Shown in pieces: positions 19,750-27,695 of a stretch of 27,832 nucleotides of DNA (the stretch's first letter is position 1; every line of letters starts with the position of its first letter). This DNA comes from Fimenecus sp052273845. GTDB lineage: Bacteria; Bacillota; Clostridia; Oscillospirales; Acutalibacteraceae. The notes beneath the pieces were generated by a model. It worked only from the letters and a program-made list of their open reading frames with translations. It ran no database searches and was not told where the DNA came from. The stretch spans positions 1 to 27,832 of the forward strand of contig DAVZHM010000018.1 in assembly GCA_052273845.1 (NCBI GenBank), written 5' to 3'. A program made the translations under genes and the position numbers.

Positions 19750-20961
19750 ATGGACAAAGTGCAAAAGCACAGAGCGTTCATTATCAACACGGTATATGCC
19801 GTTATTGTAATCGGATTGTTTTATTTGTGCATTAAATACGCGTTGGGCATCATTTGGCCCTTTGTTGTGGCATTGTTTATGGCAATGGTTTTACAGCGAC
19901 CCGTCAATTTTTTAACACGCAAAACGCCCCTAAAACGCGGATTTGCCTCGGTATTGATGGTGTTGTTGTTTTTGGTGCTTGTAGGTTCATTGGTCGGGGT
20001 TATTCTCGTGCGCATCGCATTAGAACTCAAAGACTTTTTCTCCTATTTGCTGATGAAGTTGGAAGATGCGCCCGCCTTTGCCGCACAAATTATGGCTTGG
20101 CTTCAAAATGCCCTTGCATTCTTGCCTGATTCGTTGGAGCAATCCGTCATTGCCACCGCGGGTGATTTTGTCAATAAACTGTTGGGACTTGAAACCGAAC
20201 TGAATACGGTGGAAACCGCCGCACAGGCACAGCAAGGCAGGTTTGATTTCTCGATGCTCTCCTCGCCTTTGGGTGCGGTTTGGGGCACCGCGAAACAAAT
20301 TCCGATGTTTGCCGTGGGGCTATTGGTCTGCATTGTTTCGTGCTGCTTTATGACGTCGGATTACCGCAATTTGCGCGACGGGATTCTGCGACAGTTCAAA
20401 CCCGACACGCAAACCGCGGTTGTGCGCACCAAACAAGTTACCTTTTCCACGCTCGGCAAAATGGGCAAAGCGTATTCTATTATAATCGGTATCACCTTCA
20501 CGGAAATGGTGATTGGCTTATTTGTGCTGAAACTATTTAAAATTTATACAGGCGATTACATTTTCGCCATCGCGTTGGTGACGGCGATTGTCGATATTTT
20601 GCCTGTATTGGGCACGGGCACAATTCTGTTGCCGTGGGCAATTTGGTCTTTTTGCACAGGGAATATTTCCATGGGCATCGGGCTGTTGGTCATCTACGCT
20701 GTTATCGGCATTGTGCGGCAAATCGTGGAGCCGAAACTCGTTGCCGCACAGTTGGGATTGCCGCCGTACTTAACCCTTGCGGCCATGTTCATCGGCACGC
20801 AGCTGTTCGGCTTCGTGGGGTTGTTCTTACTGCCGATGACGCTGATGCTTTTAAAAGTGCTCAACGATGACGGCATTATTCACATTTTCAAAACCGCACC
20901 CGCAGAAGCCGTACAAAACAAGGCGGAGACCGACGCCGAAAACGAAAAGGAGTCCGATTGA
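19750..20961 (+). CDS. AI-2E/YtvI-family membrane permease
   Basis: This 403-residue polytopic membrane protein of the AI-2E transporter (PerM) family resembles the YtvI branch found in spore formers. It shows about seven or eight hydrophobic segments: a first pair at about 12-55 (FIINTVYAVIVIGLFYLC, WPFVVALFMAMVLQ), a third near 74-95, a long amphipathic central loop (100-180) and the conserved C-terminal block. That block includes DILPVLGTGTILLPWAI, IVRQIVEPKLVAAQLGLPPYLTL and GFVGLFLLPM. The substrate is unknown; family members include Na+/H+ exchangers and an AI-2 exporter. The ATG at 19750 has GGAGG 8 bases upstream. The stop overlaps the next start (TGATG), so the two are translated together. 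Confidence 0.88.
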   Translation: MDKVQKHRAFIINTVYAVIVIGLFYLCIKYALGIIWPFVVALFMAMVLQRPVNFLTRKTPLKRGFASVLMVLLFLVLVGSLVGVILVRIALELKDFFSYLLMKLEDAPAFAAQIMAWLQNALAFLPDSLEQSVIATAGDFVNKLLGLETELNTVETAAQAQQGRFDFSMLSSPLGAVWGTAKQIPMFAVGLLVCIVSCCFMTSDYRNLRDGILRQFKPDTQTAVVRTKQVTFSTLGKMGKAYSIIIGITFTEMVIGLFVLKLFKIYTGDYIFAIALVTAIVDILPVLGTGTILLPWAIWSFCTGNISMGIGLLVIYAVIGIVRQIVEPKLVAAQLGLPPYLTLAAMFIGTQLFGFVGLFLLPMTLMLLKVLNDDGIIHIFKTAPAEAVQNKAETDAENEKESD

Positions 20962-21701
20962 TGTTTGACCTGCACTGTCATTTGTTGTGGGATATAGACG
21001 ACGGCGCTTCCTCTATGGAAAAAACCGTGCAAATGTGTGAAACCGCCGTAAAAAACGGCATTCCCGTGATTGCCGCAACACCGCATATGACGGATTTGCG
21101 CACGGTAGATGATTTTTTGTATGAGCGCAACCGAAAACTGACGGAATTAAACCGATTTTTACGCACGCAAAATATGCCGTTGCAGGTTTGCGGCGGAGCA
21201 GAAGTGTATTTGAATGAACTGATTTTTGAATCAGAGGAACTCGAAGACCTCACTTTAAACCGTTCGCGTTATCTTTTGTGCGAGTACAGTTTGCGCCCGT
21301 TTTCGCCCGACCGCGCGTTTTTGTTTGCCGAGGAGATTTTAGAGCGTTCGCTTGTGCCGATTATCGCGCACCCCGAGCGTTACCCCACCTTCCACGAATA
21401 CCCCGACCTTGTGCCGGAGTTGCACCGTCTCGGCGCACGGTTTCAAATCAACGCCGACTCTCTGACGGGGCATCTCGGCGAAGAAGTCCGCGAATTTGCC
21501 ACGGAACTGTTGGAAAGCGGGCTTGCGGATATCATTGCCACAGATGCGCACGGCGTCAACCACCGCAACAACGATTTCGAGGCGGCAAAAGCATTCTTCC
21601 CGTCCTCTTTAACGCCTTCCCTGTTACATTTTGCGACCGAAACCGCGCCGCTTTGCATTCTCAAAAATAAACCGCTACCGCACAATCCCCTTTTGCGCTG
21701 A
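20961..21701 (+). CDS. CpsB/YwqE-type PHP tyrosine-protein phosphatase
   Basis: The 246-residue protein belongs to the PHP-fold manganese-dependent tyrosine phosphatases that dephosphorylate bacterial tyrosine kinases controlling exopolysaccharide synthesis. Metal ligand motifs are FDLHCHLLWDIDDGA (His5, His7), AATPHMTDLR, EVYLNEL, PIIAHPERYP and IIATDAHGVN, in the usual order. The ATG at 20961 overlaps the TGA of the permease gene by one base and has AGGAG about 8 bases upstream. No tyrosine kinase or capsule gene lies directly beside it, although a polytopic GT-C-like gene is 0.7 kb downstream, so the real substrate protein is unknown. Confidence 0.88.
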   Translation: MFDLHCHLLWDIDDGASSMEKTVQMCETAVKNGIPVIAATPHMTDLRTVDDFLYERNRKLTELNRFLRTQNMPLQVCGGAEVYLNELIFESEELEDLTLNRSRYLLCEYSLRPFSPDRAFLFAEEILERSLVPIIAHPERYPTFHEYPDLVPELHRLGARFQINADSLTGHLGEEVREFATELLESGLADIIATDAHGVNHRNNDFEAAKAFFPSSLTPSLLHFATETAPLCILKNKPLPHNPLLR

Positions 21702-21789
21702 TGAATTTACAATCCGTTCACAGCGGTGCAGAAGTTTATTCACGGAATACGCATACAATACTTGGTAAGAATCGTACGGAGGTGCTGTG

Positions 21790-22266
21790 ATGAACGGTTT
21801 TCGGGAAAAGTTTTTCCGATTTATGGAGGGGCGCTACGGCTTACGCGGTCTTTCCGACAATATGCAGTTTTTGTTGGTTGCCGTGTATTTTTTGGTGGCG
21901 CTTATCAATGTATTTGCCCGCACGCGTGTGCTCGGCATAATCGGCTCGCTTTTGCTTCTTTGTACGCTGTTTCGCGTGCTTTCCAAAAATATTCCCGCCC
22001 GCGAAAACGAAAACCGCATTGTAACGGCGTGGAAATACAAAATCCGGGACGCTTGGCGGTTTCGCACGGCAAACGCCCAACAGAGAAAAGAACAGCGCGC
22101 ACAGGAAAAAGCACAGCGCGAAAAAGAAAAAGAACGCCGCAAAGACAAAGAACACATTTACCGCGAATGTCCCGCGTGCGGCGCTACGCTTCGCCTGCCG
22201 CGCAAAAAAGGAAAACATTCTGTGCTCTGCCCGCGGTGCGGCAACAAATTCGGTGTAGAATGTTAA
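21790..22266 (+). CDS. Membrane-anchored zinc-ribbon protein, unknown function
   Basis: This 158-residue protein has two adjacent hydrophobic segments (about 25-42, MQFLLVAVYFLVALINVF, and 48-63). A basic stretch follows, then a highly charged helix (about 94-122, repeated Gln/Arg/Glu/Lys) likely to form a coiled coil. A C-terminal zinc ribbon carries C127-P-A-C130 and C147-P-R-C150, with LRLPRKKGK between the pairs. The ribbon resembles those in many Firmicutes proteins that occur as accessory domains. ATG 21790 has GGAGGTG 6 bases upstream; a GTG directly before it is the alternative. It follows the phosphatase gene by 88 bases and is ended by a weak terminator, so it may be in that operon. 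Confidence 0.7.
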   Translation: MNGFREKFFRFMEGRYGLRGLSDNMQFLLVAVYFLVALINVFARTRVLGIIGSLLLLCTLFRVLSKNIPARENENRIVTAWKYKIRDAWRFRTANAQQRKEQRAQEKAQREKEKERRKDKEHIYRECPACGATLRLPRKKGKHSVLCPRCGNKFGVEC

Positions 22267-22285
22267 TACAACCGTGAAACCCTTA

Positions 22286-22318
22286 CGCTCTGCCCTCGGC
22301 GGCAGGGCGTTTATATTT
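22286..22318 (+). terminator. Weak rho-independent terminator
   Basis: A 9-base-pair stem (22286-22294 with 22301-22309; CGCTCTGCC/GGCAGGGCG with one G-T pair) is followed by TTTATATTT. It lies between the zinc-ribbon gene and the promoter of the next gene. Confidence 0.6.
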
Positions 22319-22320
22319 GC

Positions 22321-22349
22321 TTGACCAAACATACAATTTTTGGTATGAT
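22321..22349 (+). promoter_or_regulatory. Promoter of the GT-C-like membrane protein gene
   Basis: TTGACC (22321-22326) and TATGAT (22344-22349) have the ideal 17-base spacer, and TGG immediately before the -10 makes it an extended -10 promoter. The TTG start at 22385 lies 36 bases downstream. Confidence 0.75.
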
Positions 22350-22384
22350 AGTTTGATAGGAAAATAAAAAAAGAGGGTGTCGGT

Positions 22385-23968
22385 TTGGAGCGCTTGCAAC
22401 GCTTTTGTTTCGCGGGAATAAACGGTGTATTTGCCTTGTGGATGTTGACGGTCTGTCTGCTGATGGGGGTGAATATCGCTTCGTATTACTATAATGTGGT
22501 GAATTTTCGTCCGCTGTATTATTTGTTGTTCGCCGTGCTTGCGGCGGCGGTCACACTTTCAGGGATGGCGCTGTGTCGTAAAAGCGCGAAACTTTCCGCT
22601 TTTTTACGGGAAAACCCCGAAAAAATCATGCTTTGCAGTGTTCTGCTTTTATTCTGCGTGCAAGCGGCGTTTCTTTCGATTGCCTATGTGCCGCTTGGCT
22701 GGGATGTAACGGAAATCATTGAAATGGCTTCGGGGCAAAGCCTGTTTGGCAATTATTTTATTCGCTACCCCAATAATACGGTGATGACCGCCTGCTTCAA
22801 GGTGCTGTTTCAATTCACAAATAAATTCGGTATGGATTGTTGGCTTGCCGCAATCCTCTTGAGTGCGCTTGCGACGGATGTGGCTTTGGTTTTGATTTGC
22901 CGCACGGTGCAAAAGGTGTTTGGGCTCAAAGCATTTTATTTAACACTTTGGCTGTCGGTTCTGCTCTATGCCCTACACCCGACCGTTTCCACCCCATATT
23001 CGGACACTTTGGCAATGCCTTTTACCGCGGCATTTGTCTATTTCGGTGCCAAATTTATGCTTGCACACACAAGGCGGGAAAAATGCCGCTTTGGATTTAT
23101 TTGCGGCTTTGTGCTGTATTTCGGGTACTGCATCAAACCGACGGTGATGATTGCCGGGATTGCATCGGTAATTTTGCTGTTTCTCTGCTTAAAAAAGCCG
23201 ACCAAAGCACAATTTACTTCCGCCCTGCTTTGTATTCTGTTTTGTACGGGCGGGATTTTAACCGCTTGCACGCTGTCTACCGCGTCCAATACGGTGGTGT
23301 TCGGGCGTGTTCCCACCGAAGAAGAGCGCTACGAAAAAGAATTCCCGATGTCGCATTTTTTTATGATGGGGTTAAACGAGCGTTCCGATGCATATTACGG
23401 CTTTTTCCGCACAGATGTAAATACAACGGCATCCATTACCGGCAAAAATGAAAAAACCGAATTTCACAAATCCATCATTCGCGTCCGTCTTAAAAATATG
23501 GGTGCATCCGGATTTTTACAGCATTGTCTCAATAAAGCCGTTTGGGTTTCCACAGACGGCACATTCTATTACGGCGGCGAAGGCGAATTTCACAACGGCA
23601 ACGAAAAAGCCGAAAGCGGTTTGCGCGGCGTTCTGCAAAATTATTTGTATACGGAAACGCCGTTTTACACGCAATTCCTTGCAAACGCAATGCAAGGCGT
23701 TTGGATGTTTGTTTCGGTCGGTGTGCTGCTCTCGTGTTTGCGGCGGCAAAAGTTCGCCACCGCACCGCAAAACAAACTTCGGTTCTTTTTGCAGCTGTCT
23801 TTGTTAGGACTCCTGCTGTTCTTAATGCTTTTTGAAGCGCGTTCGCGGTATCTGTTCTTATATCTCCCCTATTTCGCTGCGCTTGCCGCCGTCGGGTTCA
23901 GCCAAAAACGGTCAAAAACCCGAAAAAGAAAATCCCAAAAAGCAAAACCAATTTCCGAAAAAGAGTGA
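22385..23968 (+). CDS. Polytopic membrane protein, GT-C glycosyltransferase-like
   Basis: This 527-residue protein has about ten or more hydrophobic segments. The architecture (N-terminal helix, large first outside loop with an acidic GWDVTEIIEMASGQ, then many helices) and motifs such as YFIRYPNNT and HPTVSTPYSDTLAMPF resemble lipid-linked-sugar glycosyltransferases of the GT-C fold (GT39/ArnT-like). If so, the Asp in GWD would be the likely catalytic base, acting on the outer face of the membrane. The family match is by eye and moderate; a non-enzymatic membrane protein is possible. The C-terminus is a very basic tail (SQKRSKTRKRKSQKAK). Translation starts at TTG 22385, with GAGGGTG 7 bases upstream. 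ybaK follows after 4 bases, so the two are cotranscribed. Confidence 0.65.
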   Translation: MERLQRFCFAGINGVFALWMLTVCLLMGVNIASYYYNVVNFRPLYYLLFAVLAAAVTLSGMALCRKSAKLSAFLRENPEKIMLCSVLLLFCVQAAFLSIAYVPLGWDVTEIIEMASGQSLFGNYFIRYPNNTVMTACFKVLFQFTNKFGMDCWLAAILLSALATDVALVLICRTVQKVFGLKAFYLTLWLSVLLYALHPTVSTPYSDTLAMPFTAAFVYFGAKFMLAHTRREKCRFGFICGFVLYFGYCIKPTVMIAGIASVILLFLCLKKPTKAQFTSALLCILFCTGGILTACTLSTASNTVVFGRVPTEEERYEKEFPMSHFFMMGLNERSDAYYGFFRTDVNTTASITGKNEKTEFHKSIIRVRLKNMGASGFLQHCLNKAVWVSTDGTFYYGGEGEFHNGNEKAESGLRGVLQNYLYTETPFYTQFLANAMQGVWMFVSVGVLLSCLRRQKFATAPQNKLRFFLQLSLLGLLLFLMLFEARSRYLFLYLPYFAALAAVGFSQKRSKTRKRKSQKAKPISEKE

Positions 23969-23972
23969 TATT

Positions 23973-24452
23973 ATGGCAAAAAGTATTCCGAAAACCAACG
24001 CGATGCGCATTTTGGAAAAAATGGGCATCGACTACCAAATGCACACCTATGACGCGGGCGACAAAATCGACGGCGTAAGCGTAGCCGAAAAATTGGGGCT
24101 TGACGCACGGCGCGTTTACAAAACGCTTGTCACCGTTGGGAAATCCAAAAATTATTTCGTGTTTGTCATCCCCGTTGCCGCAGAGTTGAATTTAAAAGCC
24201 GCGGCATCTGCCGTCGGTGAAAAAAGCGTGGAAATGATTCATGTCAAAGACATCAACGCCGTTACAGGCTATATTCGCGGTGGGTGCAGTCCCGTCGGTA
24301 TGAAAAAGCAGTTCAAAACCGTATTGGACGAAAGCGCGAAATCGTTGGAGACCGTGGTGGTCAGCGGCGGAAAAATCGGATTTCAAATCGAACTTTCCCC
24401 TGCCGATTTGGCGAAAGCGGCAAATGCTGAATTTGCCGAAATTACATTTTAA
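23973..24452 (+). CDS. ybaK: Cys-tRNA(Pro)/Cys-tRNA(Cys) deacylase, YbaK/EbsC family
   Basis: YbaK hydrolyses mischarged Cys-tRNA(Pro), a trans-editing step in translation. The 159-residue protein has the complete family pattern: KTNAMRILEKMGIDYQMHTYD at the N-terminus, VYKTLVTVGKSKNYFVFVIP (with the family's functional Lys), ELNLKAAASAVGEKSVEMI, then YIRGGCSPVGMKKQF and a final VSGGKIGFQIELSPADL. The open frame extends upstream into the previous gene, but ATG 23973 precedes the conserved start. Its ribosome binding site (AAGAGTGAT) is weak, so reinitiation from the gene 4 bases upstream is likely. A strong terminator follows. Confidence 0.93.
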   Translation: MAKSIPKTNAMRILEKMGIDYQMHTYDAGDKIDGVSVAEKLGLDARRVYKTLVTVGKSKNYFVFVIPVAAELNLKAAASAVGEKSVEMIHVKDINAVTGYIRGGCSPVGMKKQFKTVLDESAKSLETVVVSGGKIGFQIELSPADLAKAANAEFAEITF

Positions 24453-24464
24453 AACCAATCAGAA

Positions 24465-24506
24465 AGCGGATATTCGGGTGTTTCCGAATATCCGCTGTTT
24501 CATTTT
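24465..24506. terminator. Strong rho-independent terminator after ybaK
   Basis: A perfect 13-base-pair stem (24465-24477 with 24484-24496; AGCGGATATTCGG/CCGAATATCCGCT) with a 6-base loop is followed by GTTTCATTTT. It separates ybaK from the convergent HD gene ending at 24505 and may act in both directions. Confidence 0.85.
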
Positions 24507-25050
24507 ATAAACACTTTTTTAATGTAAAATAGAGTGCCAAAAACTCTGCTTCGGTCTCCCCCGGGGATTTGTCCGAAGTGAGCGTAATGTGCAAGGCGGG
24601 CGGTGTGCTAAACAATTCAGCACCGTGAAATGTTTTGAATTCGTGGTACAAAAGGCTGTCATCCGCCGCCTTAACGGCGTCACGTTCTGCATCGGTTGCC
24701 TCGGTGGCGGCGAATTTTTCATAAATCAGTTTTTGTAAATTGCGTTCAAACACCGTAAATTCGGGAATATGCCGTCGCAAGGGGCGCGTTAAATCGCCAA
24801 TATAACTTTCCGCGCTGTCATGCAGAAGCGCCAACAACTGCACTTTTTCTGTAAAGCCTCTCGCCTTTACTTCTTTTGCGCAGTTGATGGAATGGCGCGC
24901 CACGGAATAGAACTCCCGAAAATGCCCGTTTGCACGCGTCAAATAAGACAGCGCGTGCGCAATATCCTCTATGCAAAGGTCCTCCGCTGTTGGTGCGGTC
25001 GGGTCAAAATTATGGTTTTGAAATGTAGAAATACAGCATTTGTCAATCAT
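24505..25050 (-). CDS. HD-domain phosphohydrolase, YfbR-like
   Basis: The 181-residue protein resembles YfbR-type 5'-deoxynucleotidases and their phage relatives. The N-terminal pattern FDPTAPTAEDLCIEDIAHALSYLTR is typical, followed by FYSVARHSINCA (His53) and LLALLHDSAESYIGDLTRPLR (His77-Asp78), with KAADDSLLYHEF holding the last metal ligand. The enzyme would remove phosphate from deoxynucleoside monophosphates in the cytoplasm; this substrate is by family only. The ATG at 25050 has AGGAG 10 bases upstream. The longer open frame was rejected because the upstream part lacks a ribosome binding site. It follows the ketopantoate-reductase-family gene in the same direction, with a 52-base gap. 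Confidence 0.85.
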   Translation of the reverse strand: MIDKCCISTFQNHNFDPTAPTAEDLCIEDIAHALSYLTRANGHFREFYSVARHSINCAKEVKARGFTEKVQLLALLHDSAESYIGDLTRPLRRHIPEFTVFERNLQKLIYEKFAATEATDAERDAVKAADDSLLYHEFKTFHGAELFSTPPALHITLTSDKSPGETEAEFLALYFTLKKCL

Positions 25051-25102
25051 ACAATCTGTGCTCCTGTTAGCGAATGATTTATATCTGTAAAGTGCTTTTG
25101 CT

Positions 25103-26014
25103 TTACTCTTTAAACTCAAACCGTTCGGCAATTTTTCTGTATTGCGCTGTCAAAACACTGTATTTTTGCCCCAAACGCACAGGTTCAAATACAAGTCCTT
25201 CGAGTTCCGAAGCGTGCCCCGCACGAATATCGCGTTGCATGGAAGTGGAAGCATCACCCGAAAGCGCGTCGAGAATGTCCAAATTAGTTTGCACAATGTC
25301 GATATCGAACGCGCACCCCATCGCCTTTGCCAAGGCTTCAATCTCGCGCATCAAATCCACAAACAGCGTGCGCGGCGCGCCCTCGACCTGAAACGCATGC
25401 GCATCGGCGTCAAAATACAGCCCTGCCGCCGCCATAGGCGACACATAGGCGTATTTTTTCAGCGTATCGCGCTGTACAAAATCCGAAAGCAACGGTTCAA
25501 TGCCCGCGAAGTGCAAATCATCGGCAATCTGTGCCAAAATCGGGCGGTATTCCCCGCTTTGCCGCACGCCGAATACGATTTTGAAAATCTTCCCCTGCCG
25601 TGCCACGGTGCCCGCCGCCGGTTTGCTTGCGGCGATATACACACAGCCGTCCGTAACAAGTGCATGCGGCAATTCCTTTTGCAACCGTGCGCCCGTACCG
25701 TAAATGTTCAAAAGCGGTATCACCACGGTATTTTCCGTTGTAATCCGTTTTAAAAGCGGCAAAATACTTTGAAGTGAATACCCCTTTACCGATACAAAGA
25801 TTACATCGGGCGTGCCGTGGTATTCCGCTTCGCAAAAGGCTTGCACGGGAGATACCGTTTCTGTTTTTGCACCGTATAAAATACGAATTCCGTTTTCTTT
25901 CAGCGCCGCCAAATTTTCGCCGCGCGCCACAATGTCCGTTTGAAATCCCGCTTTACTGAGTGCGGCGGCTACGCTCAACCCCACCGCGCCCGCGCCGACA
26001 ATACAATACCGCAT
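25103..26014 (-). CDS. Ketopantoate reductase family (PanE/ApbA) oxidoreductase
   Basis: This 303-residue NADP-dependent oxidoreductase has the Rossmann motif VGAGAVG (residues 6-12), an N-terminal nucleotide domain containing VSVKGYSL (Lys77), and the helical C-terminal domain starting at about 170, with KKYAYVSPMAAAG supplying the likely catalytic Lys. True PanE enzymes reduce 2-dehydropantoate to pantoate for coenzyme A. Here the usual QNG segment of the NADP site is replaced by LLNIYGTG (Asn103 kept, Gln and the adjacent Gly lost), so a different 2-keto acid substrate is possible. ATG 26014 has GGAGG 7 bases upstream and directly precedes RYCIVGAGAVG. It diverges from the VTT membrane gene. 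Confidence 0.83.
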   Translation of the reverse strand: MRYCIVGAGAVGLSVAAALSKAGFQTDIVARGENLAALKENGIRILYGAKTETVSPVQAFCEAEYHGTPDVIFVSVKGYSLQSILPLLKRITTENTVVIPLLNIYGTGARLQKELPHALVTDGCVYIAASKPAAGTVARQGKIFKIVFGVRQSGEYRPILAQIADDLHFAGIEPLLSDFVQRDTLKKYAYVSPMAAAGLYFDADAHAFQVEGAPRTLFVDLMREIEALAKAMGCAFDIDIVQTNLDILDALSGDASTSMQRDIRAGHASELEGLVFEPVRLGQKYSVLTAQYRKIAERFEFKE

Positions 26015-26092
26015 TGTGCCGCCTCCGTTCATTTCTTGATTTTCAATTTGATATTTTACCATAAAACACCGCAAAAGTGTACTTTTTTCTCA

Positions 26093-26127
26093 TTTTTCCC
26101 CAAAAAAGGGAAAAAGTATGCTATAAT
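26093..26127 (+). promoter_or_regulatory. Promoter of the VTT-ylmH operon with an overlapping inverted repeat
   Basis: A perfect TATAAT lies at 26122-26127; no good -35 is present at the expected place (26099-26104, CCCAAA). That region is covered by an inverted repeat, TTTTTCCC (26093-26100) and GGGAAAAA (26108-26115), which could be an operator. Transcription would begin near 26134. Confidence 0.45.
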
Positions 26128-26187
26128 AGAAAAAATATACATACACTGGAAGGACTGTTCGCTATTTCCGCAAAACAGAAGGAAATT

Positions 26188-26880
26188 TTGAAATTGATTT
26201 TCAAAATCGCGGTTGCTGCCGCGGTTTTTGTCAGTGTGCTTTTGAACTACAACACGCTGACCGAATTGGATATACGCGCACTTGCACAAAGCGCCGCCTC
26301 CCCCGCCGCCGCCATTGGCACGGTACTCGGCGTGTATGTATTAAAAGGGCTTGTGTTTGTGATTCCCGCTTCGTTATTCTATGTTTCGGTCGGCATGGTG
26401 TTCGAGCCGTTCACTGCCGTCGCGGTCAATCTCGCGGGGATTCTCTTAGAAGTCTTGGTCTCCTATATTTTCGGGTGGTTTTTGGGCGGAGATTACATCC
26501 GTAATCTTCTCCGAAAGAAAAAAGGCGGGCAAAAGATTTTAGAAATGCAGGAAAAGCGTTCGGGCGCGGCTTCGGTATTTGTGATGCGCTTACTGCCCGT
26601 GTTCCCGATTGATTTCGTCAGCCTGTTTTTAGGCGGCAGTAAATATCCGTTTGGACGGTACATCGTGCTGTCGCTTTTGGGCATTGCCCCGCGCGTGGTG
26701 CTGTTCACGATTTTGGGCGATACGATATATGACTATATTCCGATGCGCCTTATCTTCACACTGATTTTGATTTTCGTGCCCGTGGCGGCGGTGGGCATTT
26801 TGATTGCGGCGATTTTGAAACGCCGAAAAGAGAAAAAAATGCCGATGGAATCCGCAGAAAAGGAGAAAAACGATGCATGA
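26188..26880 (+). CDS. TVP38/TMEM64 (VTT-domain) membrane protein
   Basis: This DedA/SNARE-associated-type membrane protein of about 230 residues has hydrophobic segments at the N-terminus (IFKIAVAAAVFVSVLL) and at LGVYVLKGLVFVIPASLFYVSVGMVF. The conserved core is AGILLEVLVSYIFGWFLGGDYI, VMRLLPVFPIDFVSLFLGGSKYPFGRY and a terminal pair. VTT proteins have been linked to lipid scrambling in other systems; the role here is unknown. The start is uncertain, because no ATG follows the probable transcription start. TTG 26188 has AGAAGGA at 4 bases, while ATT 26164 stands 9 bases after a stronger GGAAGGA (26148-26154). I list the TTG as the conventional choice. It overlaps ylmH by 8 bases. Confidence 0.8.
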   Translation: MKLIFKIAVAAAVFVSVLLNYNTLTELDIRALAQSAASPAAAIGTVLGVYVLKGLVFVIPASLFYVSVGMVFEPFTAVAVNLAGILLEVLVSYIFGWFLGGDYIRNLLRKKKGGQKILEMQEKRSGAASVFVMRLLPVFPIDFVSLFLGGSKYPFGRYIVLSLLGIAPRVVLFTILGDTIYDYIPMRLIFTLILIFVPVAAVGILIAAILKRRKEKKMPMESAEKEKNDA

Positions 26881-27622
26881 CGAAATGCGCGCGCTCACAC
26901 GACGGTTTTTAGAACTCGCCGACCGCGCCGAAACGCGGCAAACTTTGGTATATTCGGATTTTTTGAATATGAACGAGCAAAGTGTTTTACAAACCATGCG
27001 CTTACGCACGCCGTTTGTGCTGTGGGGCGGGTACGCTTTGGCAGAGCGCAAAGTGGCCGTATTCGGCACGGCGGATAAAGAGGAAGCCGCCGCGTGTGCG
27101 CCGTTCAGCCTATTAAAAATTGCGCCCGCCGCCCCGAAATTTGCCGACCCCCTCACCCACCGTGATTTTCTCGGCAGTATTTTAGCGTTGGGACTGCGCC
27201 GCGAAATGGTGGGCGATATTTTGCCGGTGGACAACTGCGGCTATGTGTTTTGCCTGGACACGGTTGCCAATTTTCTTACGGACAATTTAGCCCGCGTGCG
27301 GCACACTACCGTGCGGATAAGTGAAGCCGACCGTCTGCCCGAAAGCCTTGCCGCCGAGCCGGAAACGCAATCGTTGGTGGTTGCCTCTCCGCGGTTGGAC
27401 GCGCTGTTGGCGGCGGCGTTCCGCTTATCGCGAAGTGAAGCACAGCACCTGATTGCCGCCGAACGCGTATATGTAGACAGCCGCATTGTGACGCGGGCAG
27501 ATATTGCTTTACAGGAAAACTGCATGGTTTCCTCGCGCGGATTCGGGCGGTTTCGCTATTGCGGGCTTGACCGTGAAACCAAAAAGGGCAAACTGCGCGT
27601 ATCGGTACAAATCTACAAATAA
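26873..27622 (+). CDS. ylmH: YlmH-family S4 RNA-binding protein
   Basis: YlmH is an S4-domain protein that binds stalled 50S ribosomal subunits and assists ribosome-associated quality control in Firmicutes. The 249-residue protein has the N-terminal YlmH fold (LVYSDFLNMNEQ and FVLWGGYALAERKVAVFG), the central signature THRDFLGSILALGLRREMVGDILP at about 98-121, and a C-terminal S4 domain (about 182-245: RLDALLAAAFRLSRSEAQHLI, ERVYVDSR). ATG 26873 has AAGGAG 7 bases upstream and overlaps the end of the VTT gene by 8 bases, so the two are coupled. In Bacillus it sits near divIVA and the ylm genes; here it is alone with a VTT gene, an unusual neighbourhood. Confidence 0.92.
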   Translation: MHDEMRALTRRFLELADRAETRQTLVYSDFLNMNEQSVLQTMRLRTPFVLWGGYALAERKVAVFGTADKEEAAACAPFSLLKIAPAAPKFADPLTHRDFLGSILALGLRREMVGDILPVDNCGYVFCLDTVANFLTDNLARVRHTTVRISEADRLPESLAAEPETQSLVVASPRLDALLAAAFRLSRSEAQHLIAAERVYVDSRIVTRADIALQENCMVSSRGFGRFRYCGLDRETKKGKLRVSVQIYK

Positions 27623-27695
27623 CCTCGAACGGGTTCGCACAAAAGGCATTCGCTTTGCAACTTGCGGTTTTCCGTGAAAAAATGTGGATTTTCCC

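Noticed and set aside
25087..25106. GTAAAG/CTTTAC hairpin as a terminator after the ketopantoate-reductase-family gene
   Set aside because: The stem is only 6 base pairs, has no T-run on the minus strand, and overlaps the stop codon.
27627..27638. Short self-complementary CGAACGGGTTCG resembling a tRNA T arm
   Set aside because: No other tRNA arms surround it. It is an isolated 4-base-pair hairpin.
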